Source: Saprospiraceae bacterium
GTDB taxonomy: Bacteria; Bacteroidota; Bacteroidia; Chitinophagales; Saprospiraceae
Length of the DNA: 32,864 bases
Direction: 5' to 3'
NCBI GenBank assembly: GCA_030728245.1
Contig: JANQZX010000047.1
Location: forward strand, 1 to 32,864
In this document: in pieces, positions 1 to 7,891 of the stretch
How positions within the stretch are numbered: position 1 is the stretch's first letter
How the letters are laid out: every line of letters begins with the position of its first letter
Notes under the pieces: model-generated
What the model was told of the DNA's origin: nothing
What the model saw: only the letters and a program-made list of their open reading frames with translations
Databases searched by the model: none
Translations under genes and position numbers: made by a program

Positions 1-1232
1 GAAAAAGAGTCCAGAATTTCAACATTGGCTCTGACTTCCATTTTATGCCCCAATAAGTAAATGCTTTTGTTGCCAGCTCTTAATTTTCCACCCGGCGTAA
101 AAGGCGAGCAATATCCAACAATCAAAATAGTATTATTTGGGTTTTCAATATTGTGTGCCACATGGTGTTTTATCCTTCCCGCATTAATCATTCCCGAGGC
201 ACTAATAATAATCGCAGGCCCTTTTAGCTCATTTAGAGCCATTGAATCGGCTTGTTTACGCAAGTATTTTAGCCTTTTAAAACCAAACGGATTTTCATCA
301 AGGAGTAAATATTCAGTCAAATCCTCATCGAAACATTCGGGATGAGAGGCATACACCATCGTTGCATTGACTGCTAAAGGACTATCGACAAATACGGGTA
401 CCTGTGGTAATTTTCCTTCATTTTCCAGCTGATCCAGGATGAATAAGAGTTCCTGAGTTCTTCCAACACTAAAAGCGGGAATAATTACTTTTCCTCCCTT
501 TTCAACACAGGTTTCGGTTAAAATCTGCAGAAATCTTTCTCTTTCCTTAGGATTAGAGTCGTGTTCTTTATTGCCGTAGGTTGATTCAGATATCAAGAAA
601 TCAACGGGAGGCAAAGGTTTAGGATTCCTTAAAATAGGTCGTTCGGGTCTGCCAATATCCCCTGTAAAGCCTAATAATTTTTCCTCTTTATTTTCAATGA
701 TACGCAGGGTTACTCCGGCACTTCCGAGTATATGACCTGCATCGGAAAATTGAAAAGAGACCTGTTCATTGATGTTTATCCAACGATCGTAACTAACCGT
801 GACAAATTGTTCTAAAGCTATGGGTACATCTTTGCTTCTATACAAAGGCTCTTGAAAATCACGATCTTGATAACCAGCATTCCGAGATTTTTTCTTATGA
901 AAAAACTCAGCATCTTTTTCTTGAATAAAGGCACTGTCCAATAATAGAATATGAGCAAGATCTCGCGTGGCATGAGTACAATATATATTGCCCTTAAATC
1001 CGTCTTTTACTAATTTAGGAATTCTTCCGCAATGGTCAATATGGGCATGAGAAAGTATAAGGCAATTGATAGACTGTGGGTCGAATAACCATTCCTGATT
1101 GAAATTTTCCATGTCGGGGCGATTTCCCTGGTATAAACCGCAATCTAGTAAAATGGTAAACCCACTGTCCAACGTAACCAAATGACTACTCCCGGTTACG
1201 TCCTGAACACCGCCACAAAAGGTTAATTTCAT
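1..1232 (-). CDS. beta-CASP metallo-beta-lactamase RNase-like protein (3' end cut by window edge)
   Basis: The reverse strand reads from ATG at 1232 to the window edge without a stop, giving about 410 residues; the C-terminus is outside. An MBL-fold zinc site is visible as HAHIDHCG (H62, H64, D66, H67). It is followed by the beta-CASP signatures GDIGRPERP, SESTYGN, PAFSVGRTQELL, FVDSPLAV and ISASGM near the edge. This order is typical of bacterial RNases and CPSF-73/YSH1-like exonucleases of about 450-470 residues, so only the last few dozen residues should be missing. The family processes RNA in the cytoplasm using two zinc ions. No signal peptide is seen. It has no close co-oriented partner in the window: the TPR lipoprotein gene ends about 60 bases upstream of its start. 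The family call is secure; the RNA substrate is unknown. Confidence 0.9.
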   Translation of the reverse strand, partial: MKLTFCGGVQDVTGSSHLVTLDSGFTILLDCGLYQGNRPDMENFNQEWLFDPQSINCLILSHAHIDHCGRIPKLVKDGFKGNIYCTHATRDLAHILLLDSAFIQEKDAEFFHKKKSRNAGYQDRDFQEPLYRSKDVPIALEQFVTVSYDRWININEQVSFQFSDAGHILGSAGVTLRIIENKEEKLLGFTGDIGRPERPILRNPKPLPPVDFLISESTYGNKEHDSNPKERERFLQILTETCVEKGGKVIIPAFSVGRTQELLFILDQLENEGKLPQVPVFVDSPLAVNATMVYASHPECFDEDLTEYLLLDENPFGFKRLKYLRKQADSMALNELKGPAIIISASGMINAGRIKHHVAHNIENPNNTILIVGYCSPFTPGGKLRAGNKSIYLLGHKMEVRANVEILDSF

Positions 1233-1291
1233 GATTTTTTATTTAATCCAATATACGATATTTTTCAAGGTATATGGTATAAATGGCCATC

Positions 1292-2314
1292 TTATTTATT
1301 TAATCGTAGCAATCCATCTTTTGCCTCTTTATAATCTGGGGCTAATCGAAGGGCTAATTGGTAATGTTTCCTAGCTTTTTGATTATCTCCTAACCATTCA
1401 GCACTTAATCCGCAATAAAATTGCCCCTCGATGAGGAGCGGATTCAATGAAATGGCCTGATCAAATTGGCTTGATGCCTGTTCAATGGAATCTACATCGA
1501 GAAGGATTAAGCCTGCATTGAAAAAGGGATCTGCATTTTCTGGTTCAATACTTTGCAATTTTCTAAAAATACGAAGAGCGGAAAGTAAATCATTATTTTT
1601 AGCCAGAAAATTAGCTTTGGCCATTAAAGCCTGTTTATTGGAAGGGTTCCTCTGAAGGGCTGTCTCATAATACCTTTTTGCTATAGAATTTCCCTTCGCC
1701 TCTTGAAGCTGACCTAAAATAATCCATGCATCTTCAATATCAGCATCCCCCTCTATCGCCTCCTGTAAACTATTTATGGCCCTGGCAGTATCACCTATTT
1801 CTTTGAAATATATACCCGTTAAAAAAGCGGTTTCCGGCATACCTTCTCCAATATTTCTTGCTTTTTCCAACGTTTTGAATCCTTCGTCATATTGTTTTAG
1901 AATAAGCTGAAGTTTGGCAAGATGCCTCATGGTTGGTGCTGAATTGGGAAATTTTTCAGTAGCTTTTATTAAAATTTGAAGTGCTTCATAAGATTTAAAA
2001 TAGGCTAAATAGGTGTCAGATAGCTTATGTAGGGCTTCCGGATGGGTTGAGTCTAATTTCCATGCTTGCATAAAATCAAGAACTGCCTCCTCAAATTTTT
2101 CATTTTCAAGGTAAAAACTACCCCTGATAAGGTATAAACTGTCTTCGTCAGGGGTAGTTCCGATAGCCTCGTTCATATTTTTAAGGGTATGGTCAAAACC
2201 TGACGGAGAATTATCTACAAAGGGCTTATCGTTATTTTTACAACCATATAAAAATAATATAGCTGGTAAAATAAACTTGCTTAGGCCTTTTTCCATTTTA
2301 ACTATATTGAACAT
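1292..2314 (-). CDS. TPR-repeat lipoprotein
   Basis: This encodes 340 residues. The N-terminus has a basic start, a hydrophobic stretch and a lipobox ending LFLYGC (C25), so it should be a lipid-anchored envelope protein. The rest is a regular run of tetratricopeptide repeats of about 34 residues: ALHKLSDTYLAYFKSYEALQ-type helices, with the A/G/Y/F/P spacing repeated about seven times from residue 60 to the end. TPR lipoproteins scaffold protein complexes; no enzymatic motif is seen. An alternative start is Met7 (2296), which gives a more standard lipoprotein signal (MEKGLSKF...). The start lies 16 bases from the divergent T9SS cargo gene, so the two promoters must overlap or lie inside the coding regions. 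Function unknown; the lipoprotein and TPR calls are firm. Confidence 0.85.
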   Translation of the reverse strand: MFNIVKMEKGLSKFILPAILFLYGCKNNDKPFVDNSPSGFDHTLKNMNEAIGTTPDEDSLYLIRGSFYLENEKFEEAVLDFMQAWKLDSTHPEALHKLSDTYLAYFKSYEALQILIKATEKFPNSAPTMRHLAKLQLILKQYDEGFKTLEKARNIGEGMPETAFLTGIYFKEIGDTARAINSLQEAIEGDADIEDAWIILGQLQEAKGNSIAKRYYETALQRNPSNKQALMAKANFLAKNNDLLSALRIFRKLQSIEPENADPFFNAGLILLDVDSIEQASSQFDQAISLNPLLIEGQFYCGLSAEWLGDNQKARKHYQLALRLAPDYKEAKDGLLRLNK

Positions 2315-2330
2315 TGAATTAATTTAAATT

Positions 2331-3986
2331 ATGGACAGCAAATTACAGCAATTTCTAAGATTTATATCTGTTATCACACTGATCCTATGTATAAAAAATA
2401 ATTCAGCCATCGCACAGGTTCTTGATATACCTTATCAAATGTCTATCAAAGGGGACATTGAGGTGATGTCGTTTTTTAAAAATACGGGTGGCGATACACT
2501 TATGGCGGGAAATTATAGAGGTTCCTGGAATGATATGAATAGGTTATGGACGTCTGCTGGCGAAAATGATCTGTTTTTAGGCAAATGGATGCAAGGTCAG
2601 TTCAAGGTCTTACTCTCTTGGGGAGGTACGAGAAATGATGTTTTGTTCGATGCAAAAAATCTGGCAAATGGTGATGTTATTCTGTCGGGAAGTTTTACCG
2701 AACGAATACAGATAAACCAACAAATATTTACAACAAAGGGAAATTCAAAAGCTATTTTTATAGCCAGAATAAATGAGAAAGGTGACTTACTATGGATCTC
2801 TCTTTTTCAAGGAAGTAGCTGGCAAGAGTGGGGTCAAATGTATTTGGACGAAACGGCTAATGAACTTATTTTATGTGGTAGTTTTCAAGATAGTTTAACT
2901 TTTGATAGCGGACAAACTCTTTATGGTACAGGGGAATCATCGGTTTTTACGGGAATTTTTTCTCTGAATACAGGAAAAGTAAAACAATTGAGGGCTTTTT
3001 CCGGTAGCTTCCCGAACAATCAAATGCAAGCCATTTCTTTATTTATACGCGGGAATTCAATAGGAATTGCGGGTAATTTTGATCGGGATGTTTTAGTCGA
3101 TTCACTATCTGTTATAGCTTCAACCCGCGATTGGGATGTTTTTTTAGTGTATCTGAGAAGAGAAGATTTAAGGGCAGAAAAACTGGTGAAATTTGGGGGT
3201 GTTTATGAGCAAAGATTACTAACCTCCTTTATGGATGTTAAAAACGGTGATATTTATCTGTCCGGTTCTCTTGCGGGAGTAATGAAGATAGGGGAGAATA
3301 CAACCTTACAATCACAAGACGGATTATCAGATATTTTTTTATTGAAAATAGCTTTTGGAGGCAATGCACATTGGGCTACTATGTTAGGTGGTGAGAATGT
3401 CCAGGCTCCTTTAGCTGTGCATAAAACCGATGGAAACGTTTGGTTAAGTGGATATTCTTTAGGAAAACTACGTTGGCAGGGTGCCTTAACAGAAACATTT
3501 TCATCCTTTCATTCCTATATTTCAACGTGGACTTCAGAAGACGGAAAGCCTCAGGATATGTTAACATTTTCGGGAGACGGAAATGTATTTCCTTCTCAGT
3601 TCAGGCAGTTTGACGGTCATTCTTTGTTATTTTCTGGTTCCTATCGTGGTAAAGTATCCATAGCAAATGTCAATTTACCCTTTTCTTCTAACTATAGTGG
3701 GTTTTTGGGTTTTATCCCTTTATCGGTCACTCGTCTTACAGAGAAATGGGAGGTTCCCCCATTTAATTTATTCCCAAATCCAGGAGATGGTCGCTTATAT
3801 TTAAATGGTATTTCAGAAAATGGAGAGGTTTCCATTTGGTTTGGCGAAAAAAATGTTTACCGTGGACTTATTAATAAGGGAGATAATTTTGTCTCTTTGC
3901 CTTCCTCATTGCCTAAGGGAACCTATCATATTGTTGTTACCCTTGCCGATGGTCGTATGCAAACTAGGAAGTACCTAAAAATTTGA
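2331..3986 (+). CDS. secreted beta-propeller-like protein with T9SS C-terminal sorting domain
   Basis: This encodes 551 residues. A signal peptide covers about residues 1-29 (hydrophobic stretch, cleavage near AIAQ). The body contains repeated blocks of roughly 55-70 residues with the pattern GG..D..., NGD..LSGSF..., D.F..K....G..W, resembling SBBP/delta-60 type propeller blades. The C-terminal 75 residues fit the type IX secretion sorting domain: FNLFPNPGDGRLYLNG, then a strand-rich segment, then PKGTYHIVVTLADG and a basic end RKYLKI. It should cross the outer membrane through the T9SS and be attached to the surface or released. No catalytic motif is seen. It is divergent from the TPR lipoprotein. 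The secretion route is well supported; the role (adhesion, surface layer, or a stand-alone cargo) is unknown. Confidence 0.87.
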   Translation: MDSKLQQFLRFISVITLILCIKNNSAIAQVLDIPYQMSIKGDIEVMSFFKNTGGDTLMAGNYRGSWNDMNRLWTSAGENDLFLGKWMQGQFKVLLSWGGTRNDVLFDAKNLANGDVILSGSFTERIQINQQIFTTKGNSKAIFIARINEKGDLLWISLFQGSSWQEWGQMYLDETANELILCGSFQDSLTFDSGQTLYGTGESSVFTGIFSLNTGKVKQLRAFSGSFPNNQMQAISLFIRGNSIGIAGNFDRDVLVDSLSVIASTRDWDVFLVYLRREDLRAEKLVKFGGVYEQRLLTSFMDVKNGDIYLSGSLAGVMKIGENTTLQSQDGLSDIFLLKIAFGGNAHWATMLGGENVQAPLAVHKTDGNVWLSGYSLGKLRWQGALTETFSSFHSYISTWTSEDGKPQDMLTFSGDGNVFPSQFRQFDGHSLLFSGSYRGKVSIANVNLPFSSNYSGFLGFIPLSVTRLTEKWEVPPFNLFPNPGDGRLYLNGISENGEVSIWFGEKNVYRGLINKGDNFVSLPSSLPKGTYHIVVTLADGRMQTRKYLKI

Positions 3987-4139
3987 AAAAGGTCATTCTA
4001 AGGGTTAAAGCTTTTAAACAAGGTTTGAAATAGATTGAATTTCTTTAGGTATTTATCTGAAAAAGAAGGAATATAGATAGAATATTGATTTAAAAAATTA
4101 ATCTTTTAAAAATTATGGCATAATTCAAAAGATATCGAT

Positions 4140-4147
4140 TATTTTTG
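4140..4147 (+). promoter_or_regulatory. Bacteroidota -7 promoter box for the Skp-like gene
   Basis: TATTTTTG matches the Bacteroidota consensus TAnnTTTG exactly and lies 19 bases before the ATG at 4167. No TTG is present at the usual -33 distance, so only the -7 half is supported. Confidence 0.5.
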
Positions 4148-4166
4148 TCGTTCTTATTAAAAACAA

Positions 4167-4691
4167 ATGACAATGATTAGAATATTTTTGTTTTCCCTAC
4201 TTATAGTTTCCTCTGTTGGACTAAATGCTCAGCGTTATGGCCACATGAACTTCAATGCTTTTTTGACTTCATTAACAGACACCCGCAAGGCAGACATTGA
4301 TTTGGAGGAATACCAAAACACCCTGGTAGCTGAAGGTCAGGCGATGGCTGAGAAATTTAAAAATAATTATATTGCCTTTATGAAGGAGCAGCAATCTGGT
4401 AATCTTTCTCCAATAAAGGAAAAAGAGCAACAGGAGTTACTTCAAAAAGAACAAGAAGGAATTCAGGCTTTTGAACAACAAATACAACAAAAACTCCAGG
4501 TGAAAAGAGAGGAACTGTTAAAACCTATTGTGGACAAAATAACTGCAAAAATTAAAGAGGTTTGTACAGAAAATAAGTTCGTTATGGTTTTTGATACGAG
4601 TTCTTTTAATGCTCTTTTGTTTACCCCTGATTCAGAGGATATTACAGCGCTTGTAAGAACAAAAATGTTGGTTATTCCTGCAACGAAATAA
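4167..4691 (+). CDS. OmpH/Skp-family periplasmic chaperone-like protein
   Basis: This encodes 174 residues. The signal peptide is clear (MIRIFLFSLLIVSSVGLNAQ, cleavage after NAQ). The mature protein starts RYGHMNFNAFLTSL, matching the Skp strand 'vgyvn...l'. A long charged coiled coil rich in E, Q and K follows (about residues 40-125), and then a short beta/helix end (NKFVMVFDTSS). This is the Skp tentacle architecture and a normal length. Skp trimers hold unfolded outer-membrane proteins in the periplasm. In Bacteroidota such genes often sit beside bamA; here the gene is alone, with its own promoter box upstream and a perfect hairpin terminator downstream. Two ATGs (4167 and 4173) are possible starts. 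The family call is good; identity as the main Skp is not shown, since these genomes usually have several copies. Confidence 0.85.
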   Translation: MTMIRIFLFSLLIVSSVGLNAQRYGHMNFNAFLTSLTDTRKADIDLEEYQNTLVAEGQAMAEKFKNNYIAFMKEQQSGNLSPIKEKEQQELLQKEQEGIQAFEQQIQQKLQVKREELLKPIVDKITAKIKEVCTENKFVMVFDTSSFNALLFTPDSEDITALVRTKMLVIPATK

Positions 4692-4715
4692 TATAATTAT
4701 ACTTTATGAAATATG

Positions 4716-4750
4716 AAAAAGGGCGAAATGAAATCCATTTCGCCCTTTTT
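4716..4750. terminator. bidirectional rho-independent terminator
   Basis: There is a perfect 15-bp stem (4716-4730 with 4736-4750) around a 5-base loop. The arms begin with five A and end with five T, so the hairpin has a U-tract in both directions. It lies between the convergent Skp-like and DUF1080 genes and can serve both. Confidence 0.92.
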
Positions 4751-4790
4751 GTATTCTTTACAGTGTGATTTTTTACCAAATCAGGTTTTC

Positions 4791-5408
4791 TTAATTTATT
4801 TTGACCATTAAGTCCTTATAATTGACCTTACTATTAGGGTCATGGCCTTGAATAGCAATGGTTCCACTACTTAAAATTCTTTGAAGTTGGCCTTCTTTTC
4901 TCAGAGGTGTTTTAGGTTCTGTATAATCAACGATAGTAACGCCATTTATTTGTGTTATGATTCGTTTCCCCTTAACGATAACATGTAGTTCAAACCATTC
5001 ATTATCGGGGGTATTTACTTCAGCAACATCCACTATATTGTATAGACTGGCCGTTCTCCTCCAGTCACTTTGGGAATTATTAACTTGTATTTCGTACCCT
5101 TTTGCCGGCCATGCTTTTTCCAAAAACTCGGTATGAATATAAAGACCAGAATTAGCCTGAGGAAAAGTCATAATCTGCACTTTTAATTCAAAATCTTTGA
5201 AATTATGATTTGCAAGAGGTCCGTCGTAAAAAAGGTGAGCTCTTGGGCCATGAACCGTTAAGGCTCCTTCCGTCAGATTGAAAGTTTCAGGATTTTCACT
5301 TACTTTCCATGCTTTTAAATGTTCTCCTTCGAACAATTTTACCCATTGAGCATTCATCGTCATATTTACACTGAATACGACCCAGAGGAGGAGCATTATT
5401 TTTTTCAT
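4791..5408 (-). CDS. DUF1080 (3-keto-disaccharide hydrolase-like) secreted protein
   Basis: This encodes 205 residues. The signal peptide MKKIMLLLWVVFSVNMTMNA is followed by WVKLFEGEHLKAWKV, the usual start of the DUF1080/PF06439 fold (LFNGKDL.GW). Later family landmarks are ANSGLYIHTEF, KGYEIQVNN, NEWFELHVIVKGKRIITQING and GTIAIQGHDPNSKVNYKDLMVK. The length fits a single jelly-roll concanavalin-like domain. Some members hydrolyse 3-keto-glycosides in the periplasm or outside the cell, acting with Gfo/Idh/MocA oxidoreductases; most are uncharacterised. It is a single gene between two hairpin terminators, so it is probably transcribed alone, but no consensus -7 box was found upstream. The fold is firm; the substrate is unknown. 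Confidence 0.88.
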   Translation of the reverse strand: MKKIMLLLWVVFSVNMTMNAQWVKLFEGEHLKAWKVSENPETFNLTEGALTVHGPRAHLFYDGPLANHNFKDFELKVQIMTFPQANSGLYIHTEFLEKAWPAKGYEIQVNNSQSDWRRTASLYNIVDVAEVNTPDNEWFELHVIVKGKRIITQINGVTIVDYTEPKTPLRKEGQLQRILSSGTIAIQGHDPNSKVNYKDLMVKIN

Positions 5409-5497
5409 TTTTTGTTTTTTAGGTTATTAAGTTATTAAATATAATTCTTTTGGATTAGAATAAGGTGAAATCATTCAATTATATTGGTAAAACGAAA

Positions 5498-5542
5498 ACA
5501 AGGATATAAAACACGATGTAAATCTATGTTTTATATCCTTGT
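5498..5542 (-). terminator. rho-independent terminator of the flippase/rfaE2/Nif3/zinc-ribbon operon
   Basis: There is a perfect 16-bp inverted repeat (5498-5513 with 5527-5542) around a 13-base loop. Read on the minus strand it lies just after the zinc-ribbon stop codon and runs into TTTTCGTTTT, as expected for an intrinsic terminator. The stem is AT-rich in its middle. Confidence 0.8.
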
Positions 5543-5567
5543 CAGGAAAACTTTAAATAGATAAAAC

Positions 5568-6332
5568 TTAAGCTTTAGCGCTGGCTTCTTTAGAATTCAT
5601 TTCCACGGTGAACTCGTCCACTAAAATTCTGCCACAATGCTCACAAGCCATAATATTTTTACAAGTAAAAATCTCTAATTTCACCTGCGGTGGAATTTTA
5701 TTGAAACAACCTCCGCAGGAATCTCTTTGAATAGTTACCACGGCGAGACCATTTCTATAAGATTTTCTTATTTTGTCATAAGACTTTAGTAATCTTTCTT
5801 CGATACCATTTCTAGCTTTCACAGAGCGTTTACGAAGAGCATTTTCTTCGTCATTTGTTTTAGCTATAATATCGTCGAGTTCAATTTTTTTCTGCTCTAA
5901 TTCTTTTTGTTTTACATCTCTTTTTGAAATACTGGTGGTCAGCGCTTCCTTTTTATTTTCAATTTCGATGGTAACATTCTTCTTCCTTCTTTCAGACAGC
6001 TGAATTTCAAGTTTTTGAAGTTCTAACTCTTTGGTAAGGGCTTCAAATTCTCTATTATTTTTAACGTTATCAAGTTGAGTTTGGTAACGGACAATTAAAC
6101 TTTCAGATTCTTTAATAGATGCGTCATATTGAGCTGCATTGCGAATATGATCTTCAACAATGGATTTTGCTTTTTCGATACGCGTATCAAGGCCGACGAT
6201 TTCATCTTCCAAGTCGCTTACCTCTATGGGTAATTCGCCTCTAAGTACGGCAATCTGGTCTATTTTAGAGTCTATTTGTTGAAGCTCGTAGAGCATTTTC
6301 AACTTTTCAGCTACTGTTTTTTCAACGGCCAT
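5568..6332 (-). CDS. coiled-coil protein with C-terminal C4 zinc ribbon
   Basis: This encodes 254 residues. Residues 1-190 are almost entirely charged heptad-type helix, predicted to be a long antiparallel coiled coil. The C-terminus is a zinc ribbon with CGGC (C206, C209) and CEHC (C230, C233); C224 is an extra cysteine. This is the bacterial C4-type zinc ribbon family (CT398/HP0958-like), whose members bind nucleic acid or act as adaptors. It follows the Nif3 gene with a 28-base gap, and the pairing of Nif3 with this zinc-ribbon protein is common in bacteria, which suggests a shared but still unclear role. It is the last gene of the operon and is followed by a strong hairpin. No catalytic site is visible. 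The family is clear; the function is not. Confidence 0.88.
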   Translation of the reverse strand: MAVEKTVAEKLKMLYELQQIDSKIDQIAVLRGELPIEVSDLEDEIVGLDTRIEKAKSIVEDHIRNAAQYDASIKESESLIVRYQTQLDNVKNNREFEALTKELELQKLEIQLSERRKKNVTIEIENKKEALTTSISKRDVKQKELEQKKIELDDIIAKTNDEENALRKRSVKARNGIEERLLKSYDKIRKSYRNGLAVVTIQRDSCGGCFNKIPPQVKLEIFTCKNIMACEHCGRILVDEFTVEMNSKEASAKA

Positions 6333-6360
6333 GTTGGGCAGGTTTATGATATATTCGAAA

Positions 6361-7386
6361 TTATTGGTGATAATACACCGGATTGGTAACTACGGTTGTG
6401 GACCGAATGGCAAAATTAGTAAATTTTTCAGAAATAATTTGCTTTATTAAGTTAACTGCACACACTTCTGATTCATAATGACCAATATCGGCGATTATAA
6501 TTTTATTATTTGCTTCCTGAAACTGGTGGTATTTGTAATCTGAGGTGACAAATATATCTGCTTGTGCCTGAAGAGCGTCAGGTAATAAAAAGCTTCCACT
6601 CCCGCCACAGATAGCTACCTTATGAATTTTATCCTTGCAAAGAAAAGTATGCTTTATAACTTTGAGAGATAAGTTGTTTTTTAATAAATCTAAGAAATCT
6701 AAAGGAGTCATTGGCTGATCGAGATATCCAACCATGCCTGCGCCTACCAGATGTGAAGTGTTTTTTACCCCGGTAATTTCTTTAAAAGGAGTTTTACCTG
6801 TTGATGAATCAATAATATGGCATGCTTCGGAAAGCTGATGATTAAGAAGAACCATTGATAATTTACCCTCTGACATATTTGCCATACCAGCTTGATAATA
6901 AATAGAATGAGGCTTCAGTAAATTTATTTGAGGTAATATTGTATTTGCTTCATTCTCTGAAAGGACACATTGAAGCTGAGATAATAAACCCGGTTTTTCT
7001 TGCAGAATGGACCTATTATTAAGCCCAATAATTTTCGCTAAAGTTTCATTTATGCCTCTGTGATAGGCATTATCTAAATTGGTATGAATAACATATATGG
7101 CGATATCATTTTTTATGGCTTTAAGCAGTATATTTTCAACAAAACCTCCCTGGGATAATTTTTTTAATGGCTTAAAAATGATGGGGTGGTGTGAAACGAT
7201 CAAATTAGCTCCATTTTGAATCGTTTCATTTATAACTTCGAGGGTCACGTCCAGGCAAGTCATAATACCTGTTATAACGGTTTGATGGTCGCCAACCAGA
7301 AGCCCACAATTATCATAATCTTCCTGCCAGCTTAAAGGAGCATGTGAAGAAAGAACACGAATAACGTCTTGTATTTTAGTTTGCAT
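6361..7386 (-). CDS. Nif3-like dinuclear metal centre protein (YbgI/YqfO family)
   Basis: This encodes 341 residues. The N-terminal half has SWQEDYDNCGLLVGD, SHHPIIFKPLKKL and HTNLDNAYHRGIN. The C-terminal half has CGGSGS, TSDYKYHQFQEA and ADIGHYESE. These histidines and acids form the two-metal site of the Nif3 family. The length fits the longer form with an inserted PII-like middle domain (about residues 125-235). The family is often named 'GTP cyclohydrolase I type 2' by annotation transfer, but its reaction is not established. It is cytoplasmic with no signal peptide. The start lies 2 bases after the stop of the rfaE2 gene, so the two are co-transcribed. The family call is secure. Confidence 0.93.
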   Translation of the reverse strand: MQTKIQDVIRVLSSHAPLSWQEDYDNCGLLVGDHQTVITGIMTCLDVTLEVINETIQNGANLIVSHHPIIFKPLKKLSQGGFVENILLKAIKNDIAIYVIHTNLDNAYHRGINETLAKIIGLNNRSILQEKPGLLSQLQCVLSENEANTILPQINLLKPHSIYYQAGMANMSEGKLSMVLLNHQLSEACHIIDSSTGKTPFKEITGVKNTSHLVGAGMVGYLDQPMTPLDFLDLLKNNLSLKVIKHTFLCKDKIHKVAICGGSGSFLLPDALQAQADIFVTSDYKYHQFQEANNKIIIADIGHYESEVCAVNLIKQIISEKFTNFAIRSTTVVTNPVYYHQ

Positions 7387-7388
7387 CC

Positions 7389-7889
7389 TTAGTCATTTTT
7401 ATTAAGCATAAATTCGGCCATTTTTGTGGACGATATATCGGGCAACAGAGGAATCCGTACTACATCGCCCTTATTTTCCAAAACAAAAGCTGCCCCCGCT
7501 ATATTTTCAAGGGTATAATCGCTGCCTTTTGCGAGAACGTCTGGAATAATGGCTCGAATTAAATTTTCAGGGTTTAATTCAGAGAAGGGAATGACCAGAT
7601 CGACTGCTTGAAGGGAAGCCAAAACAAAAGCCCTTGAACTCAGTTTGTTAAAAGGCCGGTTATTTCCTTTTAGTTTGTGCACAGAGGAATCGTCATTCAG
7701 ACCAACAATTAGTTTCGTTCCATATCTGGCAGCATCGACCAGAGAATGAGCGTGCCCGGCATGAAAAAGATCGAAACATCCGTTTGTAAATACAATTTTT
7801 TCTTTGTTATTCCTCCAAGTGGAAATTAGGTCGAGCGCATCTTCCAAATTGGACATTATTTTATTTTCAATATTTTCCTTTACACTCAT
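7389..7889 (-). CDS. rfaE2: RfaE2-type D-glycero-beta-D-manno-heptose 1-phosphate adenylyltransferase
   Basis: This encodes 166 residues, forming a single nucleotidyltransferase domain. FTNGCFDLFHAGHAHSL holds the HxGH-type motif of cytidylyl/adenylyltransferases. LIVGLNDDSSVHKLKG, RAFVLASLQAVDLVIPF and the end SSTKMAEFML match RfaE domain 2. This enzyme makes ADP-heptose from heptose 1-phosphate for lipopolysaccharide core. The kinase domain found in the E. coli HldE fusion is absent, as is usual in Bacteroidota, and no separate kinase is in the window. The gene is packed between the flippase-like gene (2-base gap) and Nif3 (2-base gap). Met12 is an alternative start. Close relatives act on glycerol-3-phosphate or FMN, but this motif set favours RfaE2. 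Confidence 0.87.
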   Translation of the reverse strand: MSVKENIENKIMSNLEDALDLISTWRNNKEKIVFTNGCFDLFHAGHAHSLVDAARYGTKLIVGLNDDSSVHKLKGNNRPFNKLSSRAFVLASLQAVDLVIPFSELNPENLIRAIIPDVLAKGSDYTLENIAGAAFVLENKGDVVRIPLLPDISSTKMAEFMLNKND

Positions 7890-7891
7890 GT

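Noticed and set aside
61-345. Plus-strand open frame of 94 codons
   Set aside because: It lies antisense inside the beta-CASP gene, whose motifs are intact on the minus strand; the plus-strand peptide shows no family features.
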